Counted from the stretch's first letter, positions 34,336 through 44,114 are shown. The stretch is 64,000 nt of DNA from Paenibacillus sp. FSL R5-0766 (GCF_037971845.1 NZ_CP150227.1:4650001-4714000), one strand, 5' to 3'. Notes: generated from the sequence alone by a model not told the origin. Program-made: numbers and translations.

Positions 34336-37300
34336 ATGGTTGATGTTAATAAGAAAAAGCCCGATGAACAGCCTGTACGCAAACGCAGCTTTGCCCGCAG
34401 ACTGGGAAGTTTCGTCAAATGGATGGTTGTCCTTGGATTTATGGGGGCACTATTTGTAGGCGGTGCTTTGATGGGATACGTCAGTTCCATTGTGAAAGAC
34501 GAGCCTGTCCGTTCAAGGGCCCTGATTGAACAAAAAGTCAGCGAAAACTCCATCACAGGCTTTGCTTACTTTGCCGACGGCAGTCCGATCGGTCAATTAC
34601 GTACGGAAGAAGACAGGCGTCCGGTCACTACGGACCAGATCCCACAGAAGGTTATTGATGCTGTCATTTCGATTGAAGACAATCATTTTTACGAACATAA
34701 AGGTGTAGACATGAGTGGAACACTACGTGCCGTGAAACAGAAAGTGCTGAAAGAATCAGTACAAACCGGCGGTAGTACACTGACTCAGCAATTGGCGCGT
34801 CGTGTGTTTTTGAATCTGGATCGCACGGAAGATCGGAAAGTGAAAGAAATTTTGCTCTCACTCCGACTCGAACGTTTCCTGACCAAAGACGAGATCATGA
34901 CAGCCTATCTGAACAAAGTTCCTTTTGGTAATGGTTCCAGCGGATACAACGTTTACGGAATCAAAGCGGCAGCCAAAGGATTGTTCAATATTAATGATCT
35001 AGAAAAAATCAACATCGCTCAAGCTGCTTATCTTGCTGGATTACCACAACTCCCCTCCTCTTACTCCGCTTTTAACGGTAAAGGTGATTTTGTAGAGGAG
35101 AATTTTGACCGCGCAATCAACCGTCAGCATCTGGTACTGCGCCGTATGCTTGAACTGGGCAAAATCAATCAGTCCGAGTATGACAAAGCTCTTGCTTTTG
35201 ATATCAAAAGCTCACTCGCTCCGAAGACCATCAAGGCTTACAACACTTATCCATATCTTATGATGGAAACGGAACGACAAGCTGCACAGATTTTGATGAA
35301 ACAGTTGAATTCCGACACAGCTGAATCTACAGACAAAGCTACGGATGCAGCCACACCTCAGAAGGAAAGCAGTGCATTATTAGAGGAAGCTCAGACGCAA
35401 CTGCGGACAGGTGGATATCGGATATACACGACCATCAACAAAAGTATCTACAAAACGATGCGTACCATTGCGGAAGATGACAGCAATTTCTCAGCAGATG
35501 ATCCTGTCAAAGGAAAAGAACAAACTGCTGCCATGCTGATTAATCACAAAACCGGTGCTATTCTGGGCATGATTGAGGGTCGGGATTTCCAGGACGAACA
35601 GATGAACTATGCAACGCAGATGATACGTCAGCCAGGTTCAACGATGAAACCTATTGCAGCTTATCTGCCAGCTCTGGATGAGGGTCTTGTCCAACCTGCT
35701 TCTATTATTGATGACTCACCGATCATTCTCAAAAATGGTCCGAGCGGCTACCACATTGCCAAGAATGCCAACAATCGGTATCAGGGACTGGTCACTGCCC
35801 GCAGAGCACTGAATTATTCTCTTAATATACCAGCTCTGAAGTTGTTTAATGAAGAAGTAGGGATCGAGAAAGCTTGGACCTTCGCCAAGAAACTGGGGAT
35901 TACCACCATTCAGAAGGAAGACTATCAGGCTCAGACAGGTGTTCTCGGAGGTCTCCAATACGGTGTAACCGTTGAAGAATTAACCAGTGCCTATGGTGCT
36001 ATCGCCAATAAGGGTGTATATAACGATTCTTACATGATTAGCAAAATTGTAGATTCCAAAGGCAACATCGTTTATAAACATGATACTGAACCTGTCCAAG
36101 CCTTCTCGGAGCAGACAGCATACCTGATGACCGATATGCTGCGGACCGTTATTACAGAAGGAACGGCAGATAAAGTACGTGAAAATTACAAATATTCCAA
36201 GAGTGTGCCAATCGTAGGTAAAACGGGTTCCACTCAAAACTACGCAGATGTCTGGTTTGAAGGTTATACACCAGATGTCACACTTGGCGTGTGGGTTGGA
36301 TACAAACAGCCGGTGAATACGCTGGAAAGTAAATCACAGAGAAAACGTGCACAGCAACTGTGGTCGAAAATCCTGAACGAAGTGATCGATACGCAAAAAG
36401 ATCTTTTCGTCACGAATTCGTTCAAAAAACCATCTGGCATCGAAACGCGCACGGTGTCGGCATACAGTGGCAAGTTGCCAACATCCATGACTGACAAATT
36501 TGTTACGGATATTTTCAACAGCAAGTTTGTTCCGAAGGATAGTGATGACGGTGTAGCCAAAGCCAAGTACATTACTTACAATGGTGTAAACTATATTCCG
36601 CGTGACGGAACACCTTCGGACATGTTGAAGGAAAAAACAGTAATCAAGCGTAAAAAACCAATCTCGGATCTCATCAAAGAATTGCAAAATGCATTCTCAC
36701 GTATGAGTAGACATGAGTCACTTGCTTATTATCTTCCTGAAGATGCTGGTGCAGACATGCCAACACAGATTGATCCAAGGACAGATAACGGCAAAGCTCC
36801 TGATGCACCAGGCAACGTACGCATCTCAACCTCAGGTGACAGAGCTATCATTACATTTAATGCCACACCTGAAAATGATGTCGTGGGTTATCGTTTGTAC
36901 CGTTCAGTAAACGGTGGAGGATTCCAGAACCAGGGTCAGGTTGTCCTGACTGGTGAATCCAGATCATTCTCTGCATATGCAGCGCAAGGCGGTAACTTCG
37001 CCTTCTATGTAACGGCAGTGGATGTTGCCGGCAGAGAGTCTGCTCCTAGCGCTACAGTAAATAGTGCTGGTGTAGCTCCTCCTGTGGAAGAAGAGATTGA
37101 TGAACCAATTGAAGTTCCAGGTACAGTCATTACGCCGGGAGAAACGCAGACCGATAATACAACAACGACAGCCCCAGGCACACCTGGTCAAGTCAGCGTA
37201 TCTGCCCTCACTCAAGGACTGCGCATTCAATGGGCGTCGACTCCAGACGCAGATAGTTATACTGTATATTACAGTGAAACAGGCTCGGCTCCTTACACCA

Positions 37301-37431
37301 AAATCGGAACAACAGCGGGAAATACCATGGATTATGGAGTACCGGCATCGACCAGTGGATGGTTCAAGGTATCTGCCAGCAACAGTGCAGGTGAATCCGA
37401 ACCTTCTGCAGCGATACATTTTCAACCCTGA
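34336..37431 (+). CDS. Class A penicillin-binding protein (PBP1A-like) with FN3 repeats
   Basis: This bifunctional enzyme polymerises glycan strands and cross-links peptides outside the membrane. Residues 28-50 form the anchor. The GT51 domain has EDNHFYEHKGVD (114-125), GGSTLTQQLARR (145-156), RKVKEILLSLRLE and KDEIMTAYLNKVPFGNG. The transpeptidase domain has Ser435-x-x-Lys438 (PGSTMKP), Ser495-Leu-Asn and Lys629-Thr-Gly. The C-terminus carries two fibronectin type III domains (about 819-914 and 946-1031) joined by a Thr/Pro-rich linker. Length 1031 is long because of these. The start follows AAAGGAGGAAGACACTG. A terminator follows directly. Confidence 0.94.
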   Translation: MVDVNKKKPDEQPVRKRSFARRLGSFVKWMVVLGFMGALFVGGALMGYVSSIVKDEPVRSRALIEQKVSENSITGFAYFADGSPIGQLRTEEDRRPVTTDQIPQKVIDAVISIEDNHFYEHKGVDMSGTLRAVKQKVLKESVQTGGSTLTQQLARRVFLNLDRTEDRKVKEILLSLRLERFLTKDEIMTAYLNKVPFGNGSSGYNVYGIKAAAKGLFNINDLEKINIAQAAYLAGLPQLPSSYSAFNGKGDFVEENFDRAINRQHLVLRRMLELGKINQSEYDKALAFDIKSSLAPKTIKAYNTYPYLMMETERQAAQILMKQLNSDTAESTDKATDAATPQKESSALLEEAQTQLRTGGYRIYTTINKSIYKTMRTIAEDDSNFSADDPVKGKEQTAAMLINHKTGAILGMIEGRDFQDEQMNYATQMIRQPGSTMKPIAAYLPALDEGLVQPASIIDDSPIILKNGPSGYHIAKNANNRYQGLVTARRALNYSLNIPALKLFNEEVGIEKAWTFAKKLGITTIQKEDYQAQTGVLGGLQYGVTVEELTSAYGAIANKGVYNDSYMISKIVDSKGNIVYKHDTEPVQAFSEQTAYLMTDMLRTVITEGTADKVRENYKYSKSVPIVGKTGSTQNYADVWFEGYTPDVTLGVWVGYKQPVNTLESKSQRKRAQQLWSKILNEVIDTQKDLFVTNSFKKPSGIETRTVSAYSGKLPTSMTDKFVTDIFNSKFVPKDSDDGVAKAKYITYNGVNYIPRDGTPSDMLKEKTVIKRKKPISDLIKELQNAFSRMSRHESLAYYLPEDAGADMPTQIDPRTDNGKAPDAPGNVRISTSGDRAIITFNATPENDVVGYRLYRSVNGGGFQNQGQVVLTGESRSFSAYAAQGGNFAFYVTAVDVAGRESAPSATVNSAGVAPPVEEEIDEPIEVPGTVITPGETQTDNTTTTAPGTPGQVSVSALTQGLRIQWASTPDADSYTVYYSETGSAPYTKIGTTAGNTMDYGVPASTSGWFKVSASNSAGESEPSAAIHFQP

Positions 37432-37453
37432 TTAAGGCATAGCTTTCCAAAAC

Positions 37454-37493
37454 AAGCCGCATCCTCAGACTGTATCTGAGTGTGCGGCTTTTT
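37454..37493 (+). terminator. Terminator after the PBP gene
   Basis: AAGCCGCA and TGCGGCTTTTT form the stem with an inner CAGA/CTG arm, 22 bases after the stop. Confidence 0.88.
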
Positions 37494-37513
37494 ATTTGTA
37501 TTTAAAGTAAGCC

Positions 37514-37553
37514 AAAAAGCCCGCTTCATGCCATTGGCATAAAACAGGCTTTT
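37514..37553 (-). terminator. Possible terminator of acsA
   Basis: AAAAGCC, an inner ATGCCA/GGCAT pair and GGCTTTTTGG form a hairpin on the minus strand, but it lies 118 bases past the acsA stop. Confidence 0.55.
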
Positions 37554-37670
37554 ACAATCCATTTTAATGGGTAGAGTCACTGTATTCGGAACCGCAGAAT
37601 ATTAACTTCTTCCCACTACTCAATGCATGACCATCGATACCAACACATTGATGATCCTAGCACTGTCGCG

Positions 37671-39395
37671 TTAGTCTTCAATGGTGGATAGATCTCCTGT
37701 TGGCAGATCAAGCTCCCAGGCTTTCAGGACACGGCGCATGATCTTGCCGGAACGTGTCTTGGGCAGTTTATCCTTAAACTCAATCTCACGCGGAGCAGCG
37801 TGGGCAGACAGACCCTCTTTGACAAAACGATAGATCTCTTCTTTCAGCTCCGGTGTCGCCTCATATCCTTCACGAAGCGCCACAAAGGCCTTGATGATCT
37901 CCCCACGTGTAACATCCGGCTTACCGATTACACCCGCCTCTGCTACCGCAGGATGCTCCACAAGCTTGCTCTCCACCTCAAAGGGGCCGATACGCTCCCC
38001 TGACGAATTAATCACATCATCAATACGTCCCTGGAACCAGAAATATCCTTCTTCATCCATATAAGCGGAGTCACCGGATACATACCAGCCCGTAAGCCTG
38101 AAATACTCCTCGTATTTCACAGGGTTATTCCAGATCTTCGCCATCATGGATGGCCAAGGTGCCCGTATGGCCAGATTACCCATACTGTACGGCGGCAATT
38201 CCTGCCCGCGATCATCAATAATGGCTGCTTCGATGCCAGGCAACGGACGTCCCATGGAGCCAGGTTTGATCGGCATTCCGGGATAGTTACAGATCAGCTG
38301 TGCACCTGTTTCCGTCATCCACCATGTATCATGAATTCGCTGACCATAGGCTTTCCAACCCCAACGAACAACCTCCGGATTGAGCGGTTCACCGACAGAC
38401 ATGACATGACGCAGACTGCTCAGATCAAACTGGGCGATGGTCTCTTCTCCCGCTCCCATCAGCATACGGAAGGCCGTTGGTGCACTGTACCAGATCGTGA
38501 CTTTGTTCTTCTGGATGGTACTGTACCAATCTTGAGGACTGAAACGACCGCCTCGTATTACATTGGTTACTCCGTTGAGCCATGGAGCAAAGATACCGTA
38601 AGAGGTGCCTGTCACCCAACCAGGGTCAGCAGTACACCAGTACACATCATCCTCACGTAAATCCAGAACAACCTTACCTGTATAATAGTGCTGAATCATG
38701 GCATTTTGAACATGGTACACCCCTTTGGGTTTACCCGTAGAGCCTGAGGTATAATGAATAAGCAAACCATCCTCACGATTCAGCCACTCTACTTCCATCT
38801 CATCCGAAGCGGCAGACATCTCTGAATCAAAATCGATGAGTCCTTCCTCAGTCTGCGCGCCTCCACCCACAATAAATATATGTTTTAGCTCGGGCAATTC
38901 GGAACGTTTGATGCGTTTTAGCAATTCGGGAGTGGTCACGAGTGCTACTGCTCCGCTATCCTCCAGCCGATCCTTCACTGCCGTTTCCATAAAAGCTTCG
39001 AACAAAGGGCCCGCGATGGCTCCGGCTTTCAATATACCCAGAAGACTAAAATACAGTTCAGGACTTCGAGGCATAAAAATAAACACCCGTTCCCCTTTGG
39101 TTATGCCATATTTGCGGAGAACGTTCCCGAACCGACTCGACTGTTCGCTCAGATCAGCAAAAGTATAGGCCTCTTCACGTGAAGCATCGCTATACAATAA
39201 AGCGGTTTTCCCGCCCCTTCCTTCCAGTACATGACGATCAATCGCTTCATGCGCCATGTTTACTTTTCCGCTGGCGTGCCACGTAAAGTGCCTTTCCACC
39301 GATTCCCAATCGAACCGGCTTCTCGCCTCCGTGTAATCGCCCAGATTAGATTCAGACACAACCGTTTGCAGCATCTCACCATGTGCTTGACTCAT
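37671..39395 (-). CDS. acsA: Acetyl-CoA synthetase
   Basis: AcsA activates acetate to acetyl-CoA through acetyl-AMP. The 574-residue protein has the AMP-binding motif YTSGSTGKPKGV, DVYWCTADPGWVTGTSYGIF, DTWWMTETGAQLICNYPG, the hinge GRIDDVINSSGERIGPFEVE and the C-terminal PKTRSGKIMRR with the catalytic Lys near 551. That lysine is the site acetylated by AcuA in B. subtilis. Length and lack of a long N-terminus match the Bacillus AcsA type. It diverges from acuA with a cre-like site between, so carbon catabolite control is expected. Confidence 0.94.
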   Translation of the reverse strand: MSQAHGEMLQTVVSESNLGDYTEARSRFDWESVERHFTWHASGKVNMAHEAIDRHVLEGRGGKTALLYSDASREEAYTFADLSEQSSRFGNVLRKYGITKGERVFIFMPRSPELYFSLLGILKAGAIAGPLFEAFMETAVKDRLEDSGAVALVTTPELLKRIKRSELPELKHIFIVGGGAQTEEGLIDFDSEMSAASDEMEVEWLNREDGLLIHYTSGSTGKPKGVYHVQNAMIQHYYTGKVVLDLREDDVYWCTADPGWVTGTSYGIFAPWLNGVTNVIRGGRFSPQDWYSTIQKNKVTIWYSAPTAFRMLMGAGEETIAQFDLSSLRHVMSVGEPLNPEVVRWGWKAYGQRIHDTWWMTETGAQLICNYPGMPIKPGSMGRPLPGIEAAIIDDRGQELPPYSMGNLAIRAPWPSMMAKIWNNPVKYEEYFRLTGWYVSGDSAYMDEEGYFWFQGRIDDVINSSGERIGPFEVESKLVEHPAVAEAGVIGKPDVTRGEIIKAFVALREGYEATPELKEEIYRFVKEGLSAHAAPREIEFKDKLPKTRSGKIMRRVLKAWELDLPTGDLSTIED

Positions 39396-39475
39396 GCTTG
39401 CCAGCCTCCTTCAACTCGACATTTCGATTCCCGTTAGGGGTCAATCCTCATTGCCTTTGTGTTGACTGAACTTCC

Positions 39476-39489
39476 AGTTAGCGCTTACA
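39476..39489. promoter_or_regulatory. CcpA cre site between acsA and acuA
   Basis: The minus strand reads TGTAAGCGCTAACT, matching the cre consensus TGWAANCGNTNNCW at every defined position. It lies 80 bases before acsA and 205 before acuA. The ccpA gene is 2 kb away. Confidence 0.75.
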
Positions 39490-39693
39490 TTAGTAGAGAG
39501 AACTTCTCATCATGTACTTGCTCGGCCAAACAGATGTTAACTATACTGTATTGAATTGTGAACATTTTTTGTCTACGCAATTATAGCAAATCTTTTCAAT
39601 TGTCGTCTATGGCTTTTCAATTTTTTGGATTTTTGCTATAGCGTTCTTTTTGAAGAACAACCTCTATAAGTGGGAAAGAGAGGAGCATGAACC

Positions 39694-40326
39694 ATGGAAC
39701 ATATCAAAGAACATCATATGCGTTCCATCTTCAAGTCCGGCCACCGAATTACAATTGAAGGTCCCGTGCAAGCCGAGGAGATAACCCGTCTTGCCTTCCA
39801 TCCAGATCTGGATGCCTTTCGGCGCCCAATGGAGCAGCAGGAAGCTCTGGCCGAGATTGCAGCATTGCCTGAAGGTCGAATTATCATTGCACACGAAAAT
39901 GAAACGATTATCGGTTATGTAACCTTTCACTATGCGGATGATTGTGAACGCTGGTCCGAGGGTAATATGACTGATCTGATTGAGCTTGGGGCAATCGAGG
40001 TTGCGGACGACTATCGCTCGCTTGGCATTGGACGTGAGATGTTACTTACGGCTCTGGAAGATAAATACATGGAGAACTACATTATTTTCACCACAGAATA
40101 TTATTGGCATTGGGATCTGAAGGGCAGCGGATTAAACGTATGGGATTATCGCAAAATGATGGAGAGGCTGATGGAAACGATCGACATGACCTGGTATGCA
40201 ACAGACGACCCCGAAATCTGTTCACATCCTGCGAACTGTTTGATGGTACGTATCGGAAGCCAGGTGCCCATCACATCGGAAGAACAGTTTGATCGTGTAC
40301 GCTTCCGCCATCGGTTCATGTACTAA
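39694..40326 (+). CDS. acuA: AcuA acetyltransferase (controls acetyl-CoA synthetase)
   Basis: AcuA is a GNAT enzyme that acetylates and switches off AcsA. The 210-residue protein shows IIAHENETIIGYVTFHYADD, the acetyl-CoA motif VADDYRSLGIGREML (R-S-L-G-I-G-R), ENYIIFTTEYYWHWDLKGSG and the C-terminal RVRFRHRFMY end seen in AcuA. It faces away from acsA, as in B. subtilis, but acuB and acuC do not follow. Its activity should therefore depend on another deacetylase elsewhere in the genome. The start follows GGGAAAGAGAGGAGCATGAACC. A strong terminator lies downstream. Confidence 0.9.
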   Translation: MEHIKEHHMRSIFKSGHRITIEGPVQAEEITRLAFHPDLDAFRRPMEQQEALAEIAALPEGRIIIAHENETIIGYVTFHYADDCERWSEGNMTDLIELGAIEVADDYRSLGIGREMLLTALEDKYMENYIIFTTEYYWHWDLKGSGLNVWDYRKMMERLMETIDMTWYATDDPEICSHPANCLMVRIGSQVPITSEEQFDRVRFRHRFMY

Positions 40327-40360
40327 TTCAATGATCTGTTCGAAAAACGATATACATAAC

Positions 40361-40423
40361 AAAAACCGCCTCTCGCAGCGTTGCTCCATACTTCATGGAA
40401 CAGCTAATCGAAGAGCGGTTTTT
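40361..40423 (+). terminator. Bidirectional terminator between acuA and mtnN
   Basis: AAAAACCGC and GCGGTTTTT bracket an inner TTGCTCCAT/ATGGAACA pair. U-tracts are on both strands, so it serves acuA and mtnN. Confidence 0.85.
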
Positions 40424-40463
40424 CATTGATTTTGGGTTGGCATTGCAATCGTAATTTATGCCA

Positions 40464-41159
40464 TTACATATTTTCTAACATATACTCCACAATACGATGT
40501 GAACGCTGAGAAGATTCCACGGTAAATTCAGCAAAATTAACATGCGCCGAACCATCCGCTTTATCTGACATCCCACGCAGGACAACAAATGGTACTCGAT
40601 TCATGTAACAGACCTGAGCAACTGCTGCCCCTTCCATCTCGGCACATGCACCGTCCATTTCAGTATATAACATGTTAACCGTATCTTTACTTGCAATAAA
40701 TTGGTCTCCAGATAACACTTTACCGATCAGGTAATTGGCTCCCTGTGCTTTACACGCTTCTTCAGCCAATGTAATAAGCGAAGCCTCGGCAGGGAATGCA
40801 GATGTCTCTTGGTAAGGAATAACCCCGCGTTCGAACCCCAGTGGCGTTACATCCATGTCGTGCTGAACACATACAGACGATATAACCATATCTCCGATGT
40901 TCAGCTCCGGGTTAACTGCACCCGCAACACCTGTGAAGATAATGCGATTAACCTGAAAACGATCAATCAAGATCTGCGTTGTAACCGCTGCATTTACTTT
41001 ACCTACGCCGGATTTGCACACGACAATTTGCTTACCCAGCCACTCGCCTGCAACGTATGTAATGCCGGTTTGTTTGACCGTCTCAAGCTGCTTCATACCT
41101 GCCAGCAAAAGCTCAACTTCCTCATCCATTGCTCCGATAATCCCAATCGTTTCACGCAT
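40464..41159 (-). CDS. mtnN: 5'-Methylthioadenosine / S-adenosylhomocysteine nucleosidase
   Basis: MtnN (Pfs) cleaves adenine from MTA and SAH, recycling methionine by-products and allowing AI-2 synthesis. The 231-residue protein starts MRETIGIIGAMDEEVELLLA and has VVCKSGVGKVNAAVTTQILI, IIFTGVAGAVNPELNIGDMV, MEGAAVAQVCYMNRVPFVVL and RGMSDKADGSAHVNF with the catalytic Asp. The ATG at 41159 follows AGGAGGTATTCGGAAG. It lies downstream of ccpA but is separated from it by a terminator. Confidence 0.95.
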   Translation of the reverse strand: MRETIGIIGAMDEEVELLLAGMKQLETVKQTGITYVAGEWLGKQIVVCKSGVGKVNAAVTTQILIDRFQVNRIIFTGVAGAVNPELNIGDMVISSVCVQHDMDVTPLGFERGVIPYQETSAFPAEASLITLAEEACKAQGANYLIGKVLSGDQFIASKDTVNMLYTEMDGACAEMEGAAVAQVCYMNRVPFVVLRGMSDKADGSAHVNFAEFTVESSQRSHRIVEYMLENM

Positions 41160-41201
41160 CTTCCGAATACCTCCTGTTTTCACTTTTAACCTCATTCAGC
41201 A

Positions 41202-41225
41202 CAAAAGCTCCGTCTCCGGAGCTTT
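41202..41225 (-). terminator. Terminator after ccpA
   Basis: AAAGCTCCG-GAGA-CGGAGCTTTTGTGC forms a perfect nine-base-pair stem on the minus strand, 57 bases after ccpA. Confidence 0.85.
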
Positions 41226-41282
41226 CGCATATCCACTATGTAGAGAGAATAATGACTTCTCCCTTACTGTATATAATCCCGA

Positions 41283-42296
41283 TTAAACTACATCTGCGTG
41301 ACTTACAGACAGACGAAGAATCGTTTCATGCGGCAAAATGACCCGTGGGTTCTCCACATTTTCTTTCTTCATCAACTTGGTCAGCAAACGCATCGCTACT
41401 GCGCCAAGGTCGTACATTGGCTGAGCCACTGTTGTCAACTGAGGACGCACCATGGAAGCCATACGGATGTTATCCACACTAATAATGGAGAAGTCATCCG
41501 GTACTTTCAGACCGTCATCCTGAATGCTGTGAATGGCACCAATGGCCATTTCATCTGTAGCAGCAAAGATAGCTGATGGTTTTTTCTTGAGTCCAAGGAA
41601 ATATTTCATTGCTTCCACACCGGATTCATATCGATAGTTACCGATTCGAACAAGATCCTCCTGGTATTCAATCCCCGCTGCTTCCAGTGCTTTTTTGTAT
41701 CCTTGGAAACGGGCATACCCATTCGCCGGATCTTGCAGTGTACCACTGATCATCGCAATTTCCTTGTGGCCATGACGAATCAGGGTGTTTACCGCGTCAA
41801 ACGCAGCCGCCTCATGGTCAATATCCACTGAAGGGAATGTGCCCTTCTCATCACTTGTTGCACAAAGTACGATCGGCACAGCCGCAGACTGGAACGCCTG
41901 AATGTGTTCGTCCGTTACTGTTCCGCCCATGAAGAGCAGTCCGTCTACTTGTTTTTCGAGCAACGTGTTAATAACACGAATTTCTTTTTCTTTCTTCTTG
42001 TCTGCATTACACAAAATAATATTGTAGTGATACATATTCGCAATATCTTCAATTCCGCGGGCAATCTCCGCGAAGGTTGAGTTCGAAATATCCGGAATAA
42101 CGACCCCGACCGTGGTTGTCTTCTTGCTTGCCAGACCTCTGGCTACCGCATTCGGACGATATCCCAACCGTTCGATGGCTTCATATACTTTTTTCCGCGT
42201 TTGCGGTTTGACATTAGGGTTATTATTAACTACCCGTGATACCGTTGCCATAGACACTCCAGCTTCACGTGCCACATCATAAATGGTTACCGTCAC
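41283..42296 (-). CDS. ccpA: Catabolite control protein A
   Basis: CcpA is the LacI-family master regulator of carbon catabolite control in Firmicutes, binding cre sites with HPr-Ser46-P or Crh-Ser46-P. The 337-residue protein begins [20 protein letters not shown], followed by [20 protein letters not shown] and [19 protein letters not shown], nearly identical to Bacillus CcpA in the headpiece and hinge. The co-repressor face [18 protein letters not shown] is also kept. I chose the GTG at 42296, eight bases after GGAGAG; an ATG 15 bases upstream has no site. Several likely CcpA-linked genes lie in this window (acsA, acuA, ptsI, HPr-like). Confidence 0.95.
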   Translation of the reverse strand: MTVTIYDVAREAGVSMATVSRVVNNNPNVKPQTRKKVYEAIERLGYRPNAVARGLASKKTTTVGVVIPDISNSTFAEIARGIEDIANMYHYNIILCNADKKKEKEIRVINTLLEKQVDGLLFMGGTVTDEHIQAFQSAAVPIVLCATSDEKGTFPSVDIDHEAAAFDAVNTLIRHGHKEIAMISGTLQDPANGYARFQGYKKALEAAGIEYQEDLVRIGNYRYESGVEAMKYFLGLKKKPSAIFAATDEMAIGAIHSIQDDGLKVPDDFSIISVDNIRMASMVRPQLTTVAQPMYDLGAVAMRLLTKLMKKENVENPRVILPHETILRLSVSHADVV

Positions 42297-42388
42297 AGTA
42301 CTTCTCTCCATTACCAGTAAATTTTCATACCATTTTCATTAAGATTTATATTACGACAAATTTTTGCATTAATCAATTAAAATAGGCT

Positions 42389-42736
42389 TTAGGACTCACT
42401 CAAAACATTCGTAAGTGTGGTTCTAGTAATATCTGAATGGGAAGTATGCCATACAGGAATTCCCTTTTTGATCAGGATCGCCTGTGGAGATTCGTGCTTA
42501 ACACCCAGCTTATCTGCTACTTCATTGGATACCGGGCGATCTTCCACAACATAGATGATGCCATATTTCACTTGTTCATTGGCATTGTTAAGCAAATAAT
42601 CGTTCATCTCCTGATAAGCGTTTGAGCTGATCGGACAGCGCGTGCTATGCTTAAACAGAAGCAAGGGTTGATCCTTGGTAGCCTCCAATGCGGAGTTTAG
42701 CTGTTCAATACTTGTCATTTTAGTCATGTCAGCCAT
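42389..42736 (-). CDS. ytxJ: Bacilliredoxin-like YtxJ protein
   Basis: YtxJ (BrxC) is a thioredoxin-fold protein thought to remove bacillithiol from proteins. The 115-residue sequence has LLLFKHSTRCPISSNAYQEM with the single active cysteine of the monothiol TRCPIS motif, then YVVEDRPVSNEVADKLGV and the cis-Pro strand HESPQAILIKKGIPVWHTSH. This is DUF2847. The start at 42736 follows AAAGGGGGATGTATATCTA; the longer in-frame extension upstream is not supported. The gene for a zinc-ribbon protein lies 120 bases upstream on the same strand. Confidence 0.9.
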   Translation of the reverse strand: MADMTKMTSIEQLNSALEATKDQPLLLFKHSTRCPISSNAYQEMNDYLLNNANEQVKYGIIYVVEDRPVSNEVADKLGVKHESPQAILIKKGIPVWHTSHSDITRTTLTNVLSES

Positions 42737-42858
42737 TAGATATACATCCCCCTTTACCAGGAATACCGCTACGTTGAGCGTTTTCACTCTTCGATATCTT
42801 AACAAAAAGTGCGCGAAAAAGCCAATTTTCATGAAAACAAGCATTTTACACGTCAAAA

Positions 42859-43302
42859 TTAGACAGCATTTGAGAAGTACTCCTGCCATACAAATCCGGA
42901 TAATTGACTCAATCTGCGCTCCGTGGTCTCAATCCACGCTGTATCACCAGACTTCGTTGCGTAACCCATAATGTCCAGCAATAGATTGATACGCTCCTCC
43001 ACTGCTTGCTGCATTCGATATTCCATCTCCCGATCGGTCACATCCGGCCAGGCCAGCAGTAGCTCATGAAACAGGTCTGCCAGTTCATTACGTTCACCAA
43101 AAGATACGTCTTGCTTCACGGGCTGTTCACCCAATGTGCTTATGCATTCTGTTAAGTCCGGCTTGACCGGCGGAAGCACTTCATATGATACACAGTCTGT
43201 ACACGCAAATACGGGTACGTTTCGAATCTCCACTTTTTTGGCGTATACCACTGTTCTTAATTCCAACTCCATTACATGTCCACATCTGCACGACTTGCGC
43301 AC
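42859..43302 (-). CDS. Uncharacterised zinc-ribbon-like protein
   Basis: I do not recognise the family. The 147-residue protein begins RKSCRCGHVMELELRTVVYA and has VPVFACTDCVSYEVLP, so CxC and CxxC pairs about 25 residues apart likely bind zinc, in the style of YgiT/MqsA N-terminal ribbons. The rest is helical (NELADLFHELLLAWPDVTDR, YRMQQAVEERINLLLDIMGY) and ends WQEYFSNAV without a helix-turn-helix that I can see. The GTG at 43302 is chosen because it lies after GAGGTGATGG. It may be cotranscribed with ytxJ. Confidence 0.75.
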   Translation of the reverse strand: MRKSCRCGHVMELELRTVVYAKKVEIRNVPVFACTDCVSYEVLPPVKPDLTECISTLGEQPVKQDVSFGERNELADLFHELLLAWPDVTDREMEYRMQQAVEERINLLLDIMGYATKSGDTAWIETTERRLSQLSGFVWQEYFSNAV

Positions 43303-43548
43303 AACCATCACCTCATTCGTTCTATACTCTATATAAGTACCATTCGACCTATTTCGGCTCAAATCCTGCTATAAACGAAAGGTTGCACAAATTACCACTC
43401 CCTCCAGATGAAGGTTGTCGAATGCAGGCAGTTACTGACTTGTAATCGCTTCCTCCAAACTGAATATGCACTTCCATGAAGTCCCTTGGAGAATCTGTTA
43501 CAATTAAAGACGAAACAGATCTAATCACCGCAAAAAGGAGAGATGGAC

Positions 43549-44073
43549 ATGAGATTAACCGGTAAAAAAGTCATCGCTCTGGTCGATGAAGAATTCGAGG
43601 ATTTGGAATTGTGGTACCCTGTACATCGGGTTCGTGAAGAAGGTGCAGAAGTGCATCTTGCTGGAGAGAAAAAAGGAAAAACCTATATTGGCAAATACGG
43701 TGTGCCTGCTGAAGCCGAATACAGTTTCGATGAACTCGACAGTTCAGATTACGATGGTATTCTCGTGCCAGGCGGCTGGGCGCCAGACAAGCTGCGTCGT
43801 TATCCCAAAGTACTGGAGCTTGTGAAGGAAATGAATGCAGACCGGAAACCGATTGGACAGATCTGTCATGCGGGTTGGGTACTGATTTCTGCCAAAATTC
43901 TGGACGGGGTTACAGTAACCTCTACACCAGGCATTCGGGATGACATGGAAAATGCAGGTGCGATCTGGAAAGATGAAGCCGTTGTTGTTGATGGACATAT
44001 CATCTCAGCACGTCGTCCGCCTGACCTTCCTCCTTATGGCAAGGCATTCTGTGATGCACTCGCTGACAAGTAA
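43549..44073 (+). CDS. DJ-1/PfpI family protein
   Basis: PfpI-type proteins are class I glutamine amidotransferase-like enzymes; some are proteases, others deglycases or chaperones. The 174-residue protein has KKVIALVDEEFEDLELWYPV with the conserved Glu, SDYDGILVPGGWAPDKLRRY and the nucleophile elbow IGQICHAGWVLISAKIL with the Cys-His pair. The ATG at 43549 is preferred because AGGAGA lies seven bases before it, while the ATG at 43543 overlaps that site. It is flanked by a strong bidirectional terminator. Confidence 0.92.
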   Translation: MRLTGKKVIALVDEEFEDLELWYPVHRVREEGAEVHLAGEKKGKTYIGKYGVPAEAEYSFDELDSSDYDGILVPGGWAPDKLRRYPKVLELVKEMNADRKPIGQICHAGWVLISAKILDGVTVTSTPGIRDDMENAGAIWKDEAVVVDGHIISARRPPDLPPYGKAFCDALADK

Positions 44074-44114
44074 AAATAACCCCATTGTGCTCTCATGCAC
44101 AGTGGGGTTATTTT
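44074..44114 (+). terminator. Bidirectional terminator between the PfpI gene and ptsI
   Basis: AAATAACCCCA and TGGGGTTATTTT bracket an inner GTG/CAC pair right after the PfpI stop. A-tracts on both sides let it also serve ptsI from the opposite strand. Confidence 0.85.
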
